Positions 33,523-43,065 of a DNA stretch of 64,000 nucleotides are shown one piece after another. The notes beneath the pieces are model-generated. The model was not told where the DNA came from, did no database searches, and saw only the letters and a program-made list of their open reading frames with translations. The stretch covers positions 156,073-220,072 of the forward strand of contig CAZXFI010000001.1 of assembly GCA_964640225.1 (NCBI GenBank), written 5' to 3'. A program made the position numbers and the translations under genes. Origin of the DNA: JAGLWW01 sp964640225. Its GTDB lineage: Archaea; Aenigmatarchaeota; Aenigmatarchaeia; PWEA01; JAGHBM01. Within the stretch, counting starts at the first letter, position 1, and every line of letters begins with the position of its first letter.

Positions 33523-35052
33523 ATGAAGGAAAGGCTTGCCCGGGAGGTCCTGGAGAAGATTGAGGAAAGGGATTTGTCCAAGAAGGAAATCCAGAAACTT
33601 AAAACCAAACTGGCCTCCAGGTACGGTATAGAGATACCAGGGAACGAGTTCATTCTTGCCCGGGCCGCGGACCGCGAAGCCGTTCTGGAAAAGCTCAGGA
33701 GGAAGCCGGGACGCACCCTTTCCGGGGTAAGCATAGTTGCTGTTATGACCTCGCCGAAGGAGTGCCCGCACGGCACTTGCGTTTACTGCCCAAAGAATTC
33801 GGAAGTTCCCCAGAGCTACGCGGACAACGAGCCCGCCGTGATGCGGGGGCTTGCGCTCGGCTTTGACCCTTACGAACAGACTGTCGCTCGCTTGCGGCAG
33901 CTGGAGATAATAGGGCACCCAACCGAAAAGGTTGAGCTTATAATAATGGGCGGGACCTTCACCGGCCGCGACTCCGGCTACCAGGATTTTTTCGTCAGGA
34001 GATGCTTTGACGCCCTCAACGATTTCCGGTCAAAAACTCTGGAGGAGGCCAAAAAAAAGAATGAAACCACTTCCCATAGATGCGTGGGGCTAACTGTGGA
34101 GACCAGGCCCGACTTCATGAAGGAAAGGGAGATAAACAGAATTCTAGGTTTCGGCGCCACCCGTGTTGAGCTGGGAGTGCAGAATCCGGATGACGGGATT
34201 TACAAAGAAATGAAAAGGGGGCACGTGGTAAGGGATGTCGTTGAATCCACAAGGCTGCTAAAGGACTCCGGATTTAAAATATGCTACCACCTGATGCCCA
34301 ACCTTCCGGGCTCCTCCCCCGAGAAGGATCTGGAGATGTTCAGGGAAGTTTTTGAAAACAGGGATTACAGGCCGGACATGCTCAAGATTTACCCCACGCT
34401 CGTGCTTAAGAACTCGGGGCTGGAGAAAATATGGAGAAAAGGAGAGTACGAACCTTACCCGGACCGAGAACTGGTAGATTTGCTGTGCAGGATAAAAAAG
34501 GAACTGCCGGGTTACGCCAGGGTTATGAGGCTCCAGAGGGATGTTCCAAAGGCAGAGATACTGGCGGGCTGCAAGAATTCCAACCTGCGTCAGATTGTCC
34601 ATGAAGAAATGAAAAGAAGAAATTGTGAATGCGAGTGCATAAGGTGCAGGGAGGCCGGGCGCAGGAAACAGGAGGGGAGTTTTATTTTCCGGAAAGTGGA
34701 GTACGAGGCCTCCGGGGGAAGGGAGTTTTTCCTTAGCTACGAGGACAAGAAAGGGACCGTGGCAGGGATACTCAGGCTAAGGTTTCCTGGAAACCCATTC
34801 AGGCCGGAGCTGAAGGGGGCCTCGGTGGTGAGGGAGCTTCACGTTTACGGGGCCGAGACTACCATGGGCAAGAAAGGCCCTGTCCAGCACATGGGCTACG
34901 GCTCTCTTCTTCTTGAAAAGGCCGAGGAAATATCCAGGGAGAACGGCTTCGCCAAAATGGCGGTTATTTCCGGCGTGGGAGTCCGCGAGTACTACAGGAA
35001 AAGGGGGTACAGGCTGGAGGGACCTTACATGTGCAAAAGGTTTTCCTTATAA
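33523..35052 (+). CDS. elp3: Elp3-type tRNA uridine-34 acetyltransferase/radical SAM enzyme
   Basis: The 509-residue protein has an N-terminal helical tRNA-binding segment, the radical SAM cysteines CPHGTCVYC, the downstream MGGTFTGR loop, and a C-terminal GNAT acetyltransferase domain ending in RELHVYGAET...GYGSLLLEKAEEI and YYRKRGYRLEGPYM. It makes 5-carboxymethyl-uridine at the tRNA wobble position from acetyl-CoA. ATG 33523 is chosen over 33472 because a TATA-like GATTTATAACC lies 25-30 bases before it. It is divergent from the Trm9-like gene. Confidence 0.95.
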   Translation: MKERLAREVLEKIEERDLSKKEIQKLKTKLASRYGIEIPGNEFILARAADREAVLEKLRRKPGRTLSGVSIVAVMTSPKECPHGTCVYCPKNSEVPQSYADNEPAVMRGLALGFDPYEQTVARLRQLEIIGHPTEKVELIIMGGTFTGRDSGYQDFFVRRCFDALNDFRSKTLEEAKKKNETTSHRCVGLTVETRPDFMKEREINRILGFGATRVELGVQNPDDGIYKEMKRGHVVRDVVESTRLLKDSGFKICYHLMPNLPGSSPEKDLEMFREVFENRDYRPDMLKIYPTLVLKNSGLEKIWRKGEYEPYPDRELVDLLCRIKKELPGYARVMRLQRDVPKAEILAGCKNSNLRQIVHEEMKRRNCECECIRCREAGRRKQEGSFIFRKVEYEASGGREFFLSYEDKKGTVAGILRLRFPGNPFRPELKGASVVRELHVYGAETTMGKKGPVQHMGYGSLLLEKAEEISRENGFAKMAVISGVGVREYYRKRGYRLEGPYMCKRFSL

Positions 35053-35058
35053 ACTAAA

Positions 35059-35117
35059 GCTTTAAAAATAACTAATCCGAAAAAATAAGTGGAGCACCCT
35101 CACTGAAAAGTGGTTAT
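35059..35117 (+). promoter_or_regulatory. Promoter and leader of the zinc-finger gene with small-RNA target-like site
   Basis: TATA CTTTAAAAATA at 35060-35070 predicts a start near 35088. The leader holds GGAGCACCCTC (35091-35101), which can pair over 11 bases (one G-T wobble) with GAGGGTGTTCC of the small RNA at 46085-46159. It runs into a hairpin CACT GAAA AGTG that covers the ribosome site AGTGG just before ATG 35118. Confidence 0.55.
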
Positions 35118-36398
35118 ATGACTGAAGAAAAAAAGATGTTTAAGTGCAAGTACTGCGGGCTGGATTTCTACACCGAGAAGGACCTGGGCGAGCACGTGAA
35201 GGACGAATGCATAGGAAAAATAATCCGCCAGAGGACTTCCATAATAGGCAAGCTGGAAAAATTCGTGGAGGGCCTTTCAAACGGCGGCAAGGAGGTATTT
35301 GACATAAAGGAGGGTATAAAAATCCTGCAGAAGATGGAGGGTGTCAGGAAGAAAGGCAACGTCCCGGTAATAAAAATCAGCAGCGTCAAACAGGCCAAGG
35401 ATTTGAAGAAGGTTATAGACTTCCGTGGGGAGATAATTTACGCGGGAGACAACGACAGGAGCTTTCTCAACTTTATTATAAGCCTTAATCCCAGGCTTGT
35501 TATAGGAAAATTCTCCGAGACCGACGAGAAAATATTTGACATGAACAAGATAGGCCATATACAGAACAAGGACATAAAGGTTGAGATAAAGGACACCTGC
35601 GGAGAGATAAAACCCGAACAGCTTTCCAAGACTTTCAGCAACGGGGAGATAAAAAACATAAGGAAAGGTTCGGAGCTCAAGCTGGTCCTGGACCTGTCCC
35701 TCGTGGACGAAACTGAGGGAAAGAAAAGAATTCTCCAGAGCGGCAAGATGGCCGTGCCCCTGATAGAAAAGAAGCTTGAGGAACTGGAAAGGGGGGCGGA
35801 GAAGCCAAAAAAGAGCCTTGAGGAAAGGCTTGAAGACCTGGAAAGCAAGATGGACTCGGCTGAAAAAACCGGGAAGGAACAAAAGAAAGAGGTTCCGGAA
35901 GAGGAAATCGGGCTGAAAAAAGAGGAGAGCAGGGAGATAAAGAAGGAGAAAAACCTCGCCGAGGAGCTGAACCTCATAAACCTCAAGGGGGAATACCTCA
36001 AGGTAAAGGAAAAGAAAGGGGAGGAGGAAAAGAAGCCGGGATTGTTTTCATCCCTCAAAAAGAAAGACGTTAAGCCGAAGAAGGCCAAGGCAACCCTCAA
36101 GGAGGCTGCGCTGGAAAACCTTTCAAAGAGCAAAGAAATTGAGGATTTTGACAAGGCGGCGATAATAGTCGCACACGTTCTCAAGCAGTTTCTTGAGATA
36201 AAGATAGAGTGCAACAAGGAGCTTACTTACCTGGAGCTGATAGAAAAATTGAAGAGCGTGCACCTGCCTCTTGACTACGTTGACAGGATAATAAAATTCT
36301 ACAAGGACATGCACATACAGGAGTACAAGGACGAAGTTAGGGTAAATTTCCAGGAGACATACGAGCTGGCCGAGAGGGTAATAAACGACCTTGCCTAA
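35118..36398 (+). CDS. Zinc-finger protein with charged coiled region, vWA-linked
   Basis: The 426-residue protein starts with a C2H2-like finger (CKYCGLDFYTEKDLGEHVKDEC pattern; Cys 9 and 12, His about 26, Cys about 30). The middle is a highly charged Lys/Glu stretch (about 210-330) likely to form coiled coil or disorder. The C-terminal 90 residues form a helical domain (KAAIIVAHVLKQFLEI... ending ERVINDLA). No signal peptide, so it is cytoplasmic. The vWA gene follows by 16 bases, suggesting a shared complex at the membrane. Function unknown. Confidence 0.7.
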   Translation: MTEEKKMFKCKYCGLDFYTEKDLGEHVKDECIGKIIRQRTSIIGKLEKFVEGLSNGGKEVFDIKEGIKILQKMEGVRKKGNVPVIKISSVKQAKDLKKVIDFRGEIIYAGDNDRSFLNFIISLNPRLVIGKFSETDEKIFDMNKIGHIQNKDIKVEIKDTCGEIKPEQLSKTFSNGEIKNIRKGSELKLVLDLSLVDETEGKKRILQSGKMAVPLIEKKLEELERGAEKPKKSLEERLEDLESKMDSAEKTGKEQKKEVPEEEIGLKKEESREIKKEKNLAEELNLINLKGEYLKVKEKKGEEEKKPGLFSSLKKKDVKPKKAKATLKEAALENLSKSKEIEDFDKAAIIVAHVLKQFLEIKIECNKELTYLELIEKLKSVHLPLDYVDRIIKFYKDMHIQEYKDEVRVNFQETYELAERVINDLA

Positions 36399-36414
36399 AA
36401 AGGCCGTGGTAAAC

Positions 36415-37422
36415 ATGTTCACCATACCGTTTTCAGACATCACTTTTTACGACGCCGCTATTTCCTACAAGAACCTGAACCTCCTGCTGGTCGTAATAGG
36501 CCTGGCAATACTCATACACATACTTACCATAAAGAGGAGCGAGAAAAGGGCAATAAAATTCTCCAACTACGACATTCTGGAAAAGCTTTTGGGCAAGGGG
36601 GCCGCCAGGGAAAGGAACCTGCTTCCCCTGATACTCAGAGTTCTTGTTTTGTGCATGATTGTTTTCGCGATTTCCGACTTCACTGTAACCTTTAAGGGAT
36701 ATAAGAGCGACATGGATTTTCTCATTGCAATGGATTCCTCCTCAAGCATGCTCAACCCCGACGTGGAACCCACCAGGCTTGAGGCGGCGAAGGAGGCCGG
36801 GCTTGACCTTCTGGAGAAGCTTCCCGAAAACACCAAGATGGGCGTGCTTACCTTTTCCGGGGAGGCCGGCATGGAATGCGCGCTAACCACGGACAAGGAA
36901 ATCCTGGCCGGGTGCATAAGCAACATTACATACGGAGGGAAGGGAGGAACTGCAATGGGGGACGCCATAATACTGGGGGGCACGGAACTCAAGGAAGTGG
37001 AAGGCAAAGGAAGAGGGCTCGTGATTCTGACGGACGGCAAGAACAACGCCGGCGTGGAGATAAACGAATCGCTTGAGTTCGCCCTGGAGAAAAACGTGAC
37101 CATCTACACCATAGGCATAGGCACCAGGAATAACCAGACGGACTTTGACATACCAGAGGAGTACAGGAACATAGAAGGCACCGTGACCATAACTACTGAG
37201 GAAAGCTATGACGAAGAAATGATGTGGTACCTGGCCAACTCCACTGGAGGTAGGTTTTACGAGGCAAGCGACAGGGAAACCCTAGAAAAGATATACCACG
37301 AAGTCGTGCTGGAGGAAAGCGCGATAAAGATACAGCCCACTTTTTACCTGCTGGCCGTGTCGGCGATACTTCTTCTTCTGGAATGGGGGCTTGGCGCGAC
37401 CAAGTACAAGACCCTGCCCTAA
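36415..37422 (+). CDS. Membrane-anchored von Willebrand factor A domain protein (BatA-like)
   Basis: The 335-residue protein has two membrane helices near the N-terminus, a vWA domain with MIDAS motif DSSSSM, a matching Thr in GGTAMGDAI and Asp in LTDGKNN, and a C-terminal membrane helix (YLLAVSAILLLLEWGL). That is the BatA/BatB layout, in which vWA proteins on the membrane work with a MoxR ATPase; none is seen nearby. ATG 36415 after GTGGT is preferred to TTG 36391. Its end overlaps the convergent 841-residue gene by four bases. Confidence 0.85.
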   Translation: MFTIPFSDITFYDAAISYKNLNLLLVVIGLAILIHILTIKRSEKRAIKFSNYDILEKLLGKGAARERNLLPLILRVLVLCMIVFAISDFTVTFKGYKSDMDFLIAMDSSSSMLNPDVEPTRLEAAKEAGLDLLEKLPENTKMGVLTFSGEAGMECALTTDKEILAGCISNITYGGKGGTAMGDAIILGGTELKEVEGKGRGLVILTDGKNNAGVEINESLEFALEKNVTIYTIGIGTRNNQTDFDIPEEYRNIEGTVTITTEESYDEEMMWYLANSTGGRFYEASDRETLEKIYHEVVLEESAIKIQPTFYLLAVSAILLLLEWGLGATKYKTLP

Positions 37423-39944
37423 TCCCACTCGCGAGTGCTCTTCTTAACCTGGTATAGCGTGGGAACCACGGATTCTCTCGGAGCTTTCTTAGAGTAGCTC
37501 TTGAACGGGGCCGAATTTATGGGGGTGCTGTAGCCCTTCTTGAAGAAAGTCGGTGCCTTCAAGGTGCCACCGCTGAAAGACTTTTTTCCGTAATCGTAAC
37601 GCCGCCCCAGGCTGGGCAGCTTTATTCCCTTGTTTTTTGAGAAGAAAATGAAGAGGAAGGCAATTACTATGAAAATTATTACCGCAACGTAGGGGTTTGA
37701 TATGCTTTCAATCACGTTGCCTGTTGGCAGCGAGGGCAGGGAAAATCCCGGTGAAACTATTTCCGTGACGTTCTCGTCTATCTGGAAGGTGAAGGATTTT
37801 ACCTCTTCCAGTCCCCCGTCCGACCTGGCTGTTATGTCAACAAAATGGTATATCTGGCACTCTTCCTTGCAGTACTCGGAAGGCACGCGGAAGTTCAAGG
37901 TAACGGTCTTTTCGGAGCCTATTGTCAGGTTGTTTATGGTCATTGGGACCATGCTGTACCAGTCCGTGGAAATGCCCCTTACGCTCAGGCTTATTGAGTT
38001 GAAGTCTCTCTGGCCCGTGTTTATGATGGATATTTTGGTTTGCATGCTCTCGTCAAGGTTTACCTTCACTTCCTCGGGCACCACCAGGGTGAACTCCCTT
38101 TTCTTTTCTATCTTCACTGGGTGCGTCGTGGTGAAGCTCTTGAAGGGATTTTTTTCCACGGTTATCTCCATTATGTAGCTTCCCTCGGCCTCCGGGGCCA
38201 CCAGGTCGCTGGCTATGAAGTAGCCCCTCTCGTCCGTGTAGGTGGAGCCCGTGAGCTCCGTGTCCTCTATTCTGTAGCTAACCTTTGCGTTTTCTATGGG
38301 GCTTGCTTCCCCGTCTATCACGTTTCCCGTAAAGGTTACGCGCTCCCTTGAATAGTAGGAGTCCTTGTCCATCTCAACCTCAAGGCCTATTGATTTCTTG
38401 TTGCCCAGAATGAAGGCAGAGAAATCGGTGACGTTGAAGTGTATCATGTTGGTAACCATGTTTATGGAAAAGTCAAGAGTCTCCCACTCCCCGTTGCACT
38501 GCCTCTTGCCGTAGTTCCAGTCATGGCAGGAGTAAAGCTCCAGGTCCTCCTCGCTTCCCGTGACGTCCACGTCCTTATACTTTATCCATATTTCCGATTC
38601 TTCAAAATCCAGCGCGAACTGGAACACAACGAGCTTGACGGAGTTTATTCCTAGTATGCTGCCGCCTCCGGAAAAGCTGTCAACCGACATGGGACTGTTG
38701 GCGGTAACCATCTCGCTGTTCTCGTTTATGTTTATCCCGCTGATTTCTATGTTCTCTATCTCCGGCGAGGTGAGCTTCATGTTGTACTCTCCCGGGAGGA
38801 GCTCCAGCGAGTACTTTCCTGTTCCCCCGTTCACCGTGGTTGAATACCATTTCCCGGTGTCAAGGTTCTGCATCTGTATCGTGGCGTCAACAACCTGGCC
38901 CGAGGCGTATGTAAGCTCCCCCTTGAAAGGTATGGTGAAGTATATCTCCTTGATTATGGTATCGTAGTAGGACTGGAAGTGTCCCTCTATCTCAAGCTGG
39001 TAGCTTCCCGCGGACTTGTCGGGTATGGAAACCGGCAGGACGCACCTGAAAAGTCCCTGGCCGGCCTGGGAGCAGGGAGGTATTTCGCTGCCTGTAAGTG
39101 TCTCGTGGGAGCCGTCTATGTCTATGTCAAAGTAAAGGTTGTGCAGGTCTCCCGACTCTATCACCGGAGAACTCACGAAGACAGGCACGTCAAGGCTTCC
39201 CCCGCTGCTCATCTGCACGGGATATGAGTCCTCAAAATAAATCTCAAAAGCCTTCTTCAGGTCCACCACGTTGTCGGCCACGTCCTTTATGCTGGTCTTG
39301 GTGCTGTACTCCACGACCAGGTCGTTAAGCCCGTAGAAATCGTCATTGGGAACGTAAGAAATAAGGGACGTCACCTCAAGTCCCTCGCTTCCCTGGTCCG
39401 GAGACTTGCTGTTCGCGACCACGAACTCCTGCCCGTCCGTTGAAAGCACCACGTTGAACTTGGCGCCGGGAACATCCTGCTTGGAAGTTCCGACAACCTT
39501 CTTGAAAGTGAAAACCGTGGTGAAGTAATCCCCCTGAACCAGCTCTATGGTGGAGGTGGGGGCTATGATCTCCAGCTCGTAGTCATAAATGCTGAAACCC
39601 TGCGAGGCGGTGTCGCTTCCGTTTCCCATGCACCTGGCCCTGAAGGTGTAGGCTCCGGTACCGTCAAGCCCGTCCGGGTTTATGTTGTACTGGATTTGCG
39701 TGGTATTGCCGCCCAGCGGGGTTTCCGTGAATCCCGAAGGAGCATACCACCACCCGTCCTTCGTTATGTTTATGCCTGCCCCGGTGTAGTCCGGGCCCAC
39801 GCACTTGAAAGAGCCCTGGAACGAGGAGTCCCCGATGTACCTCTCGCTGTATTCAAGGTTGAGGTCGGTTACTTCCACCGCCAGGACGCTTCCGGTGATT
39901 AAGAGCACCGCGAGTAAAGCCAGTGTAAAAAGTTTCAGTTTCAT
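37419..39944 (-). CDS. Secreted, membrane-anchored multi-domain surface protein (841 residues)
   Basis: A signal peptide (MKLKLFTLALLAVLLITGSV, cleavage near residue 22) is followed by several Ig-like beta domains, including one with ASPIENAKVSYRIEDTE and one CARDB-like segment INTGQRDFNSISLSVRG, then a membrane helix near residues 755-775 and a basic cytoplasmic tail of about 65 residues. The long tail could contact cytoplasmic partners; the MinD-like ATPase is encoded immediately upstream (one base apart), so the pair likely functions together. I do not know the family. Confidence 0.75.
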   Translation of the reverse strand: MKLKLFTLALLAVLLITGSVLAVEVTDLNLEYSERYIGDSSFQGSFKCVGPDYTGAGINITKDGWWYAPSGFTETPLGGNTTQIQYNINPDGLDGTGAYTFRARCMGNGSDTASQGFSIYDYELEIIAPTSTIELVQGDYFTTVFTFKKVVGTSKQDVPGAKFNVVLSTDGQEFVVANSKSPDQGSEGLEVTSLISYVPNDDFYGLNDLVVEYSTKTSIKDVADNVVDLKKAFEIYFEDSYPVQMSSGGSLDVPVFVSSPVIESGDLHNLYFDIDIDGSHETLTGSEIPPCSQAGQGLFRCVLPVSIPDKSAGSYQLEIEGHFQSYYDTIIKEIYFTIPFKGELTYASGQVVDATIQMQNLDTGKWYSTTVNGGTGKYSLELLPGEYNMKLTSPEIENIEISGININENSEMVTANSPMSVDSFSGGGSILGINSVKLVVFQFALDFEESEIWIKYKDVDVTGSEEDLELYSCHDWNYGKRQCNGEWETLDFSINMVTNMIHFNVTDFSAFILGNKKSIGLEVEMDKDSYYSRERVTFTGNVIDGEASPIENAKVSYRIEDTELTGSTYTDERGYFIASDLVAPEAEGSYIMEITVEKNPFKSFTTTHPVKIEKKREFTLVVPEEVKVNLDESMQTKISIINTGQRDFNSISLSVRGISTDWYSMVPMTINNLTIGSEKTVTLNFRVPSEYCKEECQIYHFVDITARSDGGLEEVKSFTFQIDENVTEIVSPGFSLPSLPTGNVIESISNPYVAVIIFIVIAFLFIFFSKNKGIKLPSLGRRYDYGKKSFSGGTLKAPTFFKKGYSTPINSAPFKSYSKKAPRESVVPTLYQVKKSTREWD

Positions 39945-39945
39945 T

Positions 39946-40710
39946 CTACCTGCCTCTTATCTTTCCAAACATCCTTAGTATGGGAGCGTATCTTGGCGGC
40001 TCGTAGCTCTGGTTTATGAGCCAAGCGGCCAGCTTTCTGTATTCAATCGCAGAGCTTGAATATGGATTGAAACGGACGACCGGAACTCTTTCAAATATGC
40101 TTCTCTTCAGCTCCTTGTCGTATGGTATTCTGGAAACTATGGGAATCTCAAGGGCCATTTCTATCTCCCCCTCATTGAGCTGGTGTTTTACCTCGTCAGC
40201 CTTTGCCAGCACGCACCAGCAGTTTTCTGAGCTTCCTTTTTTCTTCTTGACTACCTCCACTATCTTTATCGCATCGGCCACGGCGGGTATTTCCGGGTTC
40301 GTCACCACTATGACCTCGTCCGAAAGCTCTATTATCGTGTGGAGGTTCTCGTTCAGCCCCGGCGGAGCGTCTATAAGCACCACACCCTCAAGCCTTTCCA
40401 GAATTTTCTTGAACTTCCTGGAATCTATGCTGTCTTCCTTTATCGCATGGGTGGATGGCATTACCATGAGTCCTGTCTTATGCAGGGTTATGGCCTCTAT
40501 GGCATTCTTCCTTCCCTCAAGCGCGCTCTGCAAGCTCCTTTCGGGATTTGGATGAAGGTCTAAATGGAGGGCCAGGTTGGAGCCCGCTATATCGCAGTCT
40601 ATTGCTATGACTTTTTCCCCAAATTCCTGCAAAGCAAGAGCCAGGTTAGAAGTTGTGGCTGTTTTGCCCACTCCCCCCTTTCCAGAAACCACGCTAATTA
40701 CTTTTCTCAT
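39946..40710 (-). CDS. MinD/ParA-like P-loop ATPase
   Basis: The 254-residue protein has the deviant Walker A GKGGVGKTATT (about 10-20), Walker A-prime DCDIAGSNLA, and Walker B VVLIDAPPG. These ATPases dimerise and place partners on membranes or DNA. C-terminal residues are basic (RMFGKIRGR) but I see no clear amphipathic membrane helix. ATG 40710 gives the usual MRKVISVVSGKGG opening; TTG 40722 is an alternative. It is in one operon with the 841-residue surface protein, so it may position that protein. Confidence 0.88.
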   Translation of the reverse strand: MRKVISVVSGKGGVGKTATTSNLALALQEFGEKVIAIDCDIAGSNLALHLDLHPNPERSLQSALEGRKNAIEAITLHKTGLMVMPSTHAIKEDSIDSRKFKKILERLEGVVLIDAPPGLNENLHTIIELSDEVIVVTNPEIPAVADAIKIVEVVKKKKGSSENCWCVLAKADEVKHQLNEGEIEMALEIPIVSRIPYDKELKRSIFERVPVVRFNPYSSSAIEYRKLAAWLINQSYEPPRYAPILRMFGKIRGR

Positions 40711-40800
40711 TGAGCCCCACAATTAAATTATTAATATCTTAATATATAAGTATATTTATATATCCATATAAAATATTTTCTTTTAAAAACGGGGTTGTGG

Positions 40801-41763
40801 ATGAATAGAAAAAACGTGCTTTTGGTGTCGCTTTTGCTTGCCCTGCCCCTGCTGGCGGGCGCCGCAAAGGCCGTGTCCCTGGGGGCCGCCCCGGGAGTCA
40901 TGGAAATAGGCGAGCTTGAGAAGGGAAAGGAATACGCGATTGATTTTTACCTGCTCACGAACTCCCGGCAAGACCTGCTCACCACCCTGAGCTATATGGA
41001 GGGCAAGAAGTCCATGTTTGACCGCAACGTCTCGGGCCGGTACACGTTTGTACCGGATGAAACCTCGGAAGAGGACACCTCGGAGTGGATAAGGTTCCTC
41101 AGGAACAAGATTGTGGTGTCGGACAAGGAGTCGTTTCCCGTAAGGTTTCCGGACGGCACCGTGGTCAACGCCAACGAGAAGGCCACCTTCATCCTCAAGG
41201 TGCCGGGAGATTCAGAACCCGGATACCACACCTTTGAGGTGGTGCTGAGCCCGAAGATGTCCGGCGGGGCCACCGGGTTCGGAGTGTCCACCATAGGCGT
41301 GACCAGGCCGGTTTTTATATTCAAGGTTCCCGGCAAGGCCGAAAGGTCCGGAGTGATAGAGGGAGTCGCGGGCTCCAGGTCCGGGAACAAGGCGGTTATT
41401 GACGTGCTTTTCAGGAACTCCGGCACCGTGACCATGAGCGCCAAGGTAAGCTCGATGAACATATACAACGAGACAGGATACTACATAGACACTCTGAGCG
41501 GCGGGTTCGTCAAGATTCCCCCGAAAAGCACCGGCATACTCAGGGTTTACTGGATTGACCAGAACCAGGACAAGCAGAAAACTATAAGAGTTGACGCTAC
41601 AGTAGACTACCTAACAGGGCAGGTGTCAAAGGAGGCCATGGTAACTATACCCAGAGCCGGGATTACCAGCAAGGTAACGGAAAAGGCCGAGGAGTTTCCA
41701 TGGTGGATTTTGATTCTTGTAATAGGTCTTGTGCTGCTGTACGTCTACTGGAGAAGGAGGTAA
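40801..41763 (+). CDS. Secreted protein with C-terminal membrane anchor, operon gene 1
   Basis: 320 residues: signal peptide (MNRKNVLLVSLLLALPLLAG, cleaved near AKA), two beta-sandwich domains (first with GVMEIGELEKGKEYAIDFYL, second VIDVLFRNSGTVTMSAKVSS), and a C-terminal helix WWILILVIGLVLLYVYW with RRR stop-transfer. The layout resembles archaeal surface proteins with NPCBM- or COG1470-type domains. ATG 40801 follows GGTTGTGG. It starts a three-gene run with the next two genes at 0 and 1-base junctions. Function unknown. Confidence 0.7.
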   Translation: MNRKNVLLVSLLLALPLLAGAAKAVSLGAAPGVMEIGELEKGKEYAIDFYLLTNSRQDLLTTLSYMEGKKSMFDRNVSGRYTFVPDETSEEDTSEWIRFLRNKIVVSDKESFPVRFPDGTVVNANEKATFILKVPGDSEPGYHTFEVVLSPKMSGGATGFGVSTIGVTRPVFIFKVPGKAERSGVIEGVAGSRSGNKAVIDVLFRNSGTVTMSAKVSSMNIYNETGYYIDTLSGGFVKIPPKSTGILRVYWIDQNQDKQKTIRVDATVDYLTGQVSKEAMVTIPRAGITSKVTEKAEEFPWWILILVIGLVLLYVYWRRR

Positions 41764-42261
41764 ATGAAAAAAATTCACCTGTTAATTATTCCGGCGGCAG
41801 TTCTGCTGGCCGCGGGACTGGCCTTGCCCGCGCTGTCCCTTCACGAAGTTGAGGTAAGACCGGCGGATAACCTTACCTTTGAGTTCCACGAAAACCTGAT
41901 GTTCAGGGACGAACGAACAAGCTATCCCATGAAGGGGCGGGTCGTGGAGATGAAAAATGAAACAATACCCCTTGGGATAGCCGGACAGACCAACGAGCTT
42001 GACTTCGGGAGGATAATACTCAACTCCACTTCAAGGAAAGTCATTAACATGAATTCAGCCGAGACAGTCAAGGTGGAATTCTACTCAGCAGGAAACATAT
42101 CCGATTACATCGTTATGCCGGAAGACTTTTTCATGAGAGGCGGGAACGAAGTAAAGGTTACTTTCAACGGAACCTCCCTGGGAAACTTCACGGGAACCCT
42201 GATGGTGAGAAGCGTGATACCCAAGAACTTTCTGGCGGAAAAAATGATGGGGCTGGTGTGA
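41764..42261 (+). CDS. Small secreted protein, operon gene 2
   Basis: 165 residues with an N-terminal hydrophobic signal (MKKIHLLIIPAAVLLAAGLA) and a single beta-rich domain containing LDFGRIILNSTSRKVINMNS and GTLMVRSVIPKN at the end. That pattern of a D-F-G start and a final L-M-V strand resembles small periplasm-facing beta-sandwich proteins. It begins immediately after gene 1 stops and shares one base with gene 3, so the three are translated together. I do not recognise the family. Confidence 0.65.
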   Translation: MKKIHLLIIPAAVLLAAGLALPALSLHEVEVRPADNLTFEFHENLMFRDERTSYPMKGRVVEMKNETIPLGIAGQTNELDFGRIILNSTSRKVINMNSAETVKVEFYSAGNISDYIVMPEDFFMRGGNEVKVTFNGTSLGNFTGTLMVRSVIPKNFLAEKMMGLV

Positions 42262-43055
42262 TGAAAAAGATGCTTCCCCTTTTTCTGTGCATATTGCTTT
42301 TGCCTTCATTGGCGCTTGCCCCGAGAATAGACGTGGTTATAAAAGGGAACATAGGCGGCAGTGTTGAATACTTTGAAATGGAAAGTGAAGTGAACTCGGT
42401 ACAGGAGTTCCTGCTCCAGTGGTACAACAGCGAATCCGTGAGCTGCAAAAGCAGGATGGAATTTGAAATATATAGCGGGGAATATGTGGAATCCGTGTGG
42501 TCCGAATCCAGAGACATGCTCCCGGGCGTCAGCGACTCCTTCAGGGCCTACTGGGTTCCCGCGGAGCCAGGCAACTATTCCGTGAAGATAGTGGTTCATC
42601 ACTGCCAGGACGAGATAGAAAGCGGTATGATGAACTTTTCCGTGAATTCGGTTCCGGAGCCGGAAGAGAGCATAAACATGAGAATGGAGAACGAGCCGGG
42701 AAGAAAGATAAAAGTTTACCTGGAATCTGAAAAAGACCTGGAAAACGTTCTGGTTGTCCCGAGCGACTACCCCATGGGGTGGATATTCAGCGGGGTGAAA
42801 ACCGACCTCAAGGACGGGGAAGAGAAAGCATTGGAAATGGGTTACGAGGCCTCCGTGTGGAGAGAGGAGCTAGTCACGCTCCAGGCCCTGACCTCCAACG
42901 GTCTCTATTCATCTGAAAAAACCCGCTTCCTTTTGAAAGAGGAAATAAGTTTCTGGGATGCTCACGGAGTTGGTATGCTGGTTCTCGCGACAGCATTGCT
43001 GGCCTTTTCGCTGGCCCTGAACGTTTTCCTGTTTTTAAAACAAAAGAAGCGGTGA
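42261..43055 (+). CDS. Secreted membrane-anchored protein, operon gene 3
   Basis: 264 residues: signal peptide (MKKMLPLFLCILLLPSLALA), an extracellular beta-rich region with several Cys (CKSRMEF; VVHHCQDEI), and a C-terminal helix GMLVLATALLAFSLALNVFLF followed by KQKKR. ATG 42261 overlaps the preceding stop as TGATG. Genes 1 and 3 anchor in the membrane while gene 2 appears free, which would suit a surface complex. Function unknown. Confidence 0.65.
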   Translation: MKKMLPLFLCILLLPSLALAPRIDVVIKGNIGGSVEYFEMESEVNSVQEFLLQWYNSESVSCKSRMEFEIYSGEYVESVWSESRDMLPGVSDSFRAYWVPAEPGNYSVKIVVHHCQDEIESGMMNFSVNSVPEPEESINMRMENEPGRKIKVYLESEKDLENVLVVPSDYPMGWIFSGVKTDLKDGEEKALEMGYEASVWREELVTLQALTSNGLYSSEKTRFLLKEEISFWDAHGVGMLVLATALLAFSLALNVFLFLKQKKR

Positions 43056-43065
43056 AATTCAGATA

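Noticed and set aside
35438..36217. Long open frame on the minus strand opposite the zinc-finger gene
   Set aside because: It is Ser/Phe-rich, the mirror of the Lys/Glu-rich plus-strand gene, with no ribosome site; the plus-strand frame has a zinc finger, promoter and operon partner.
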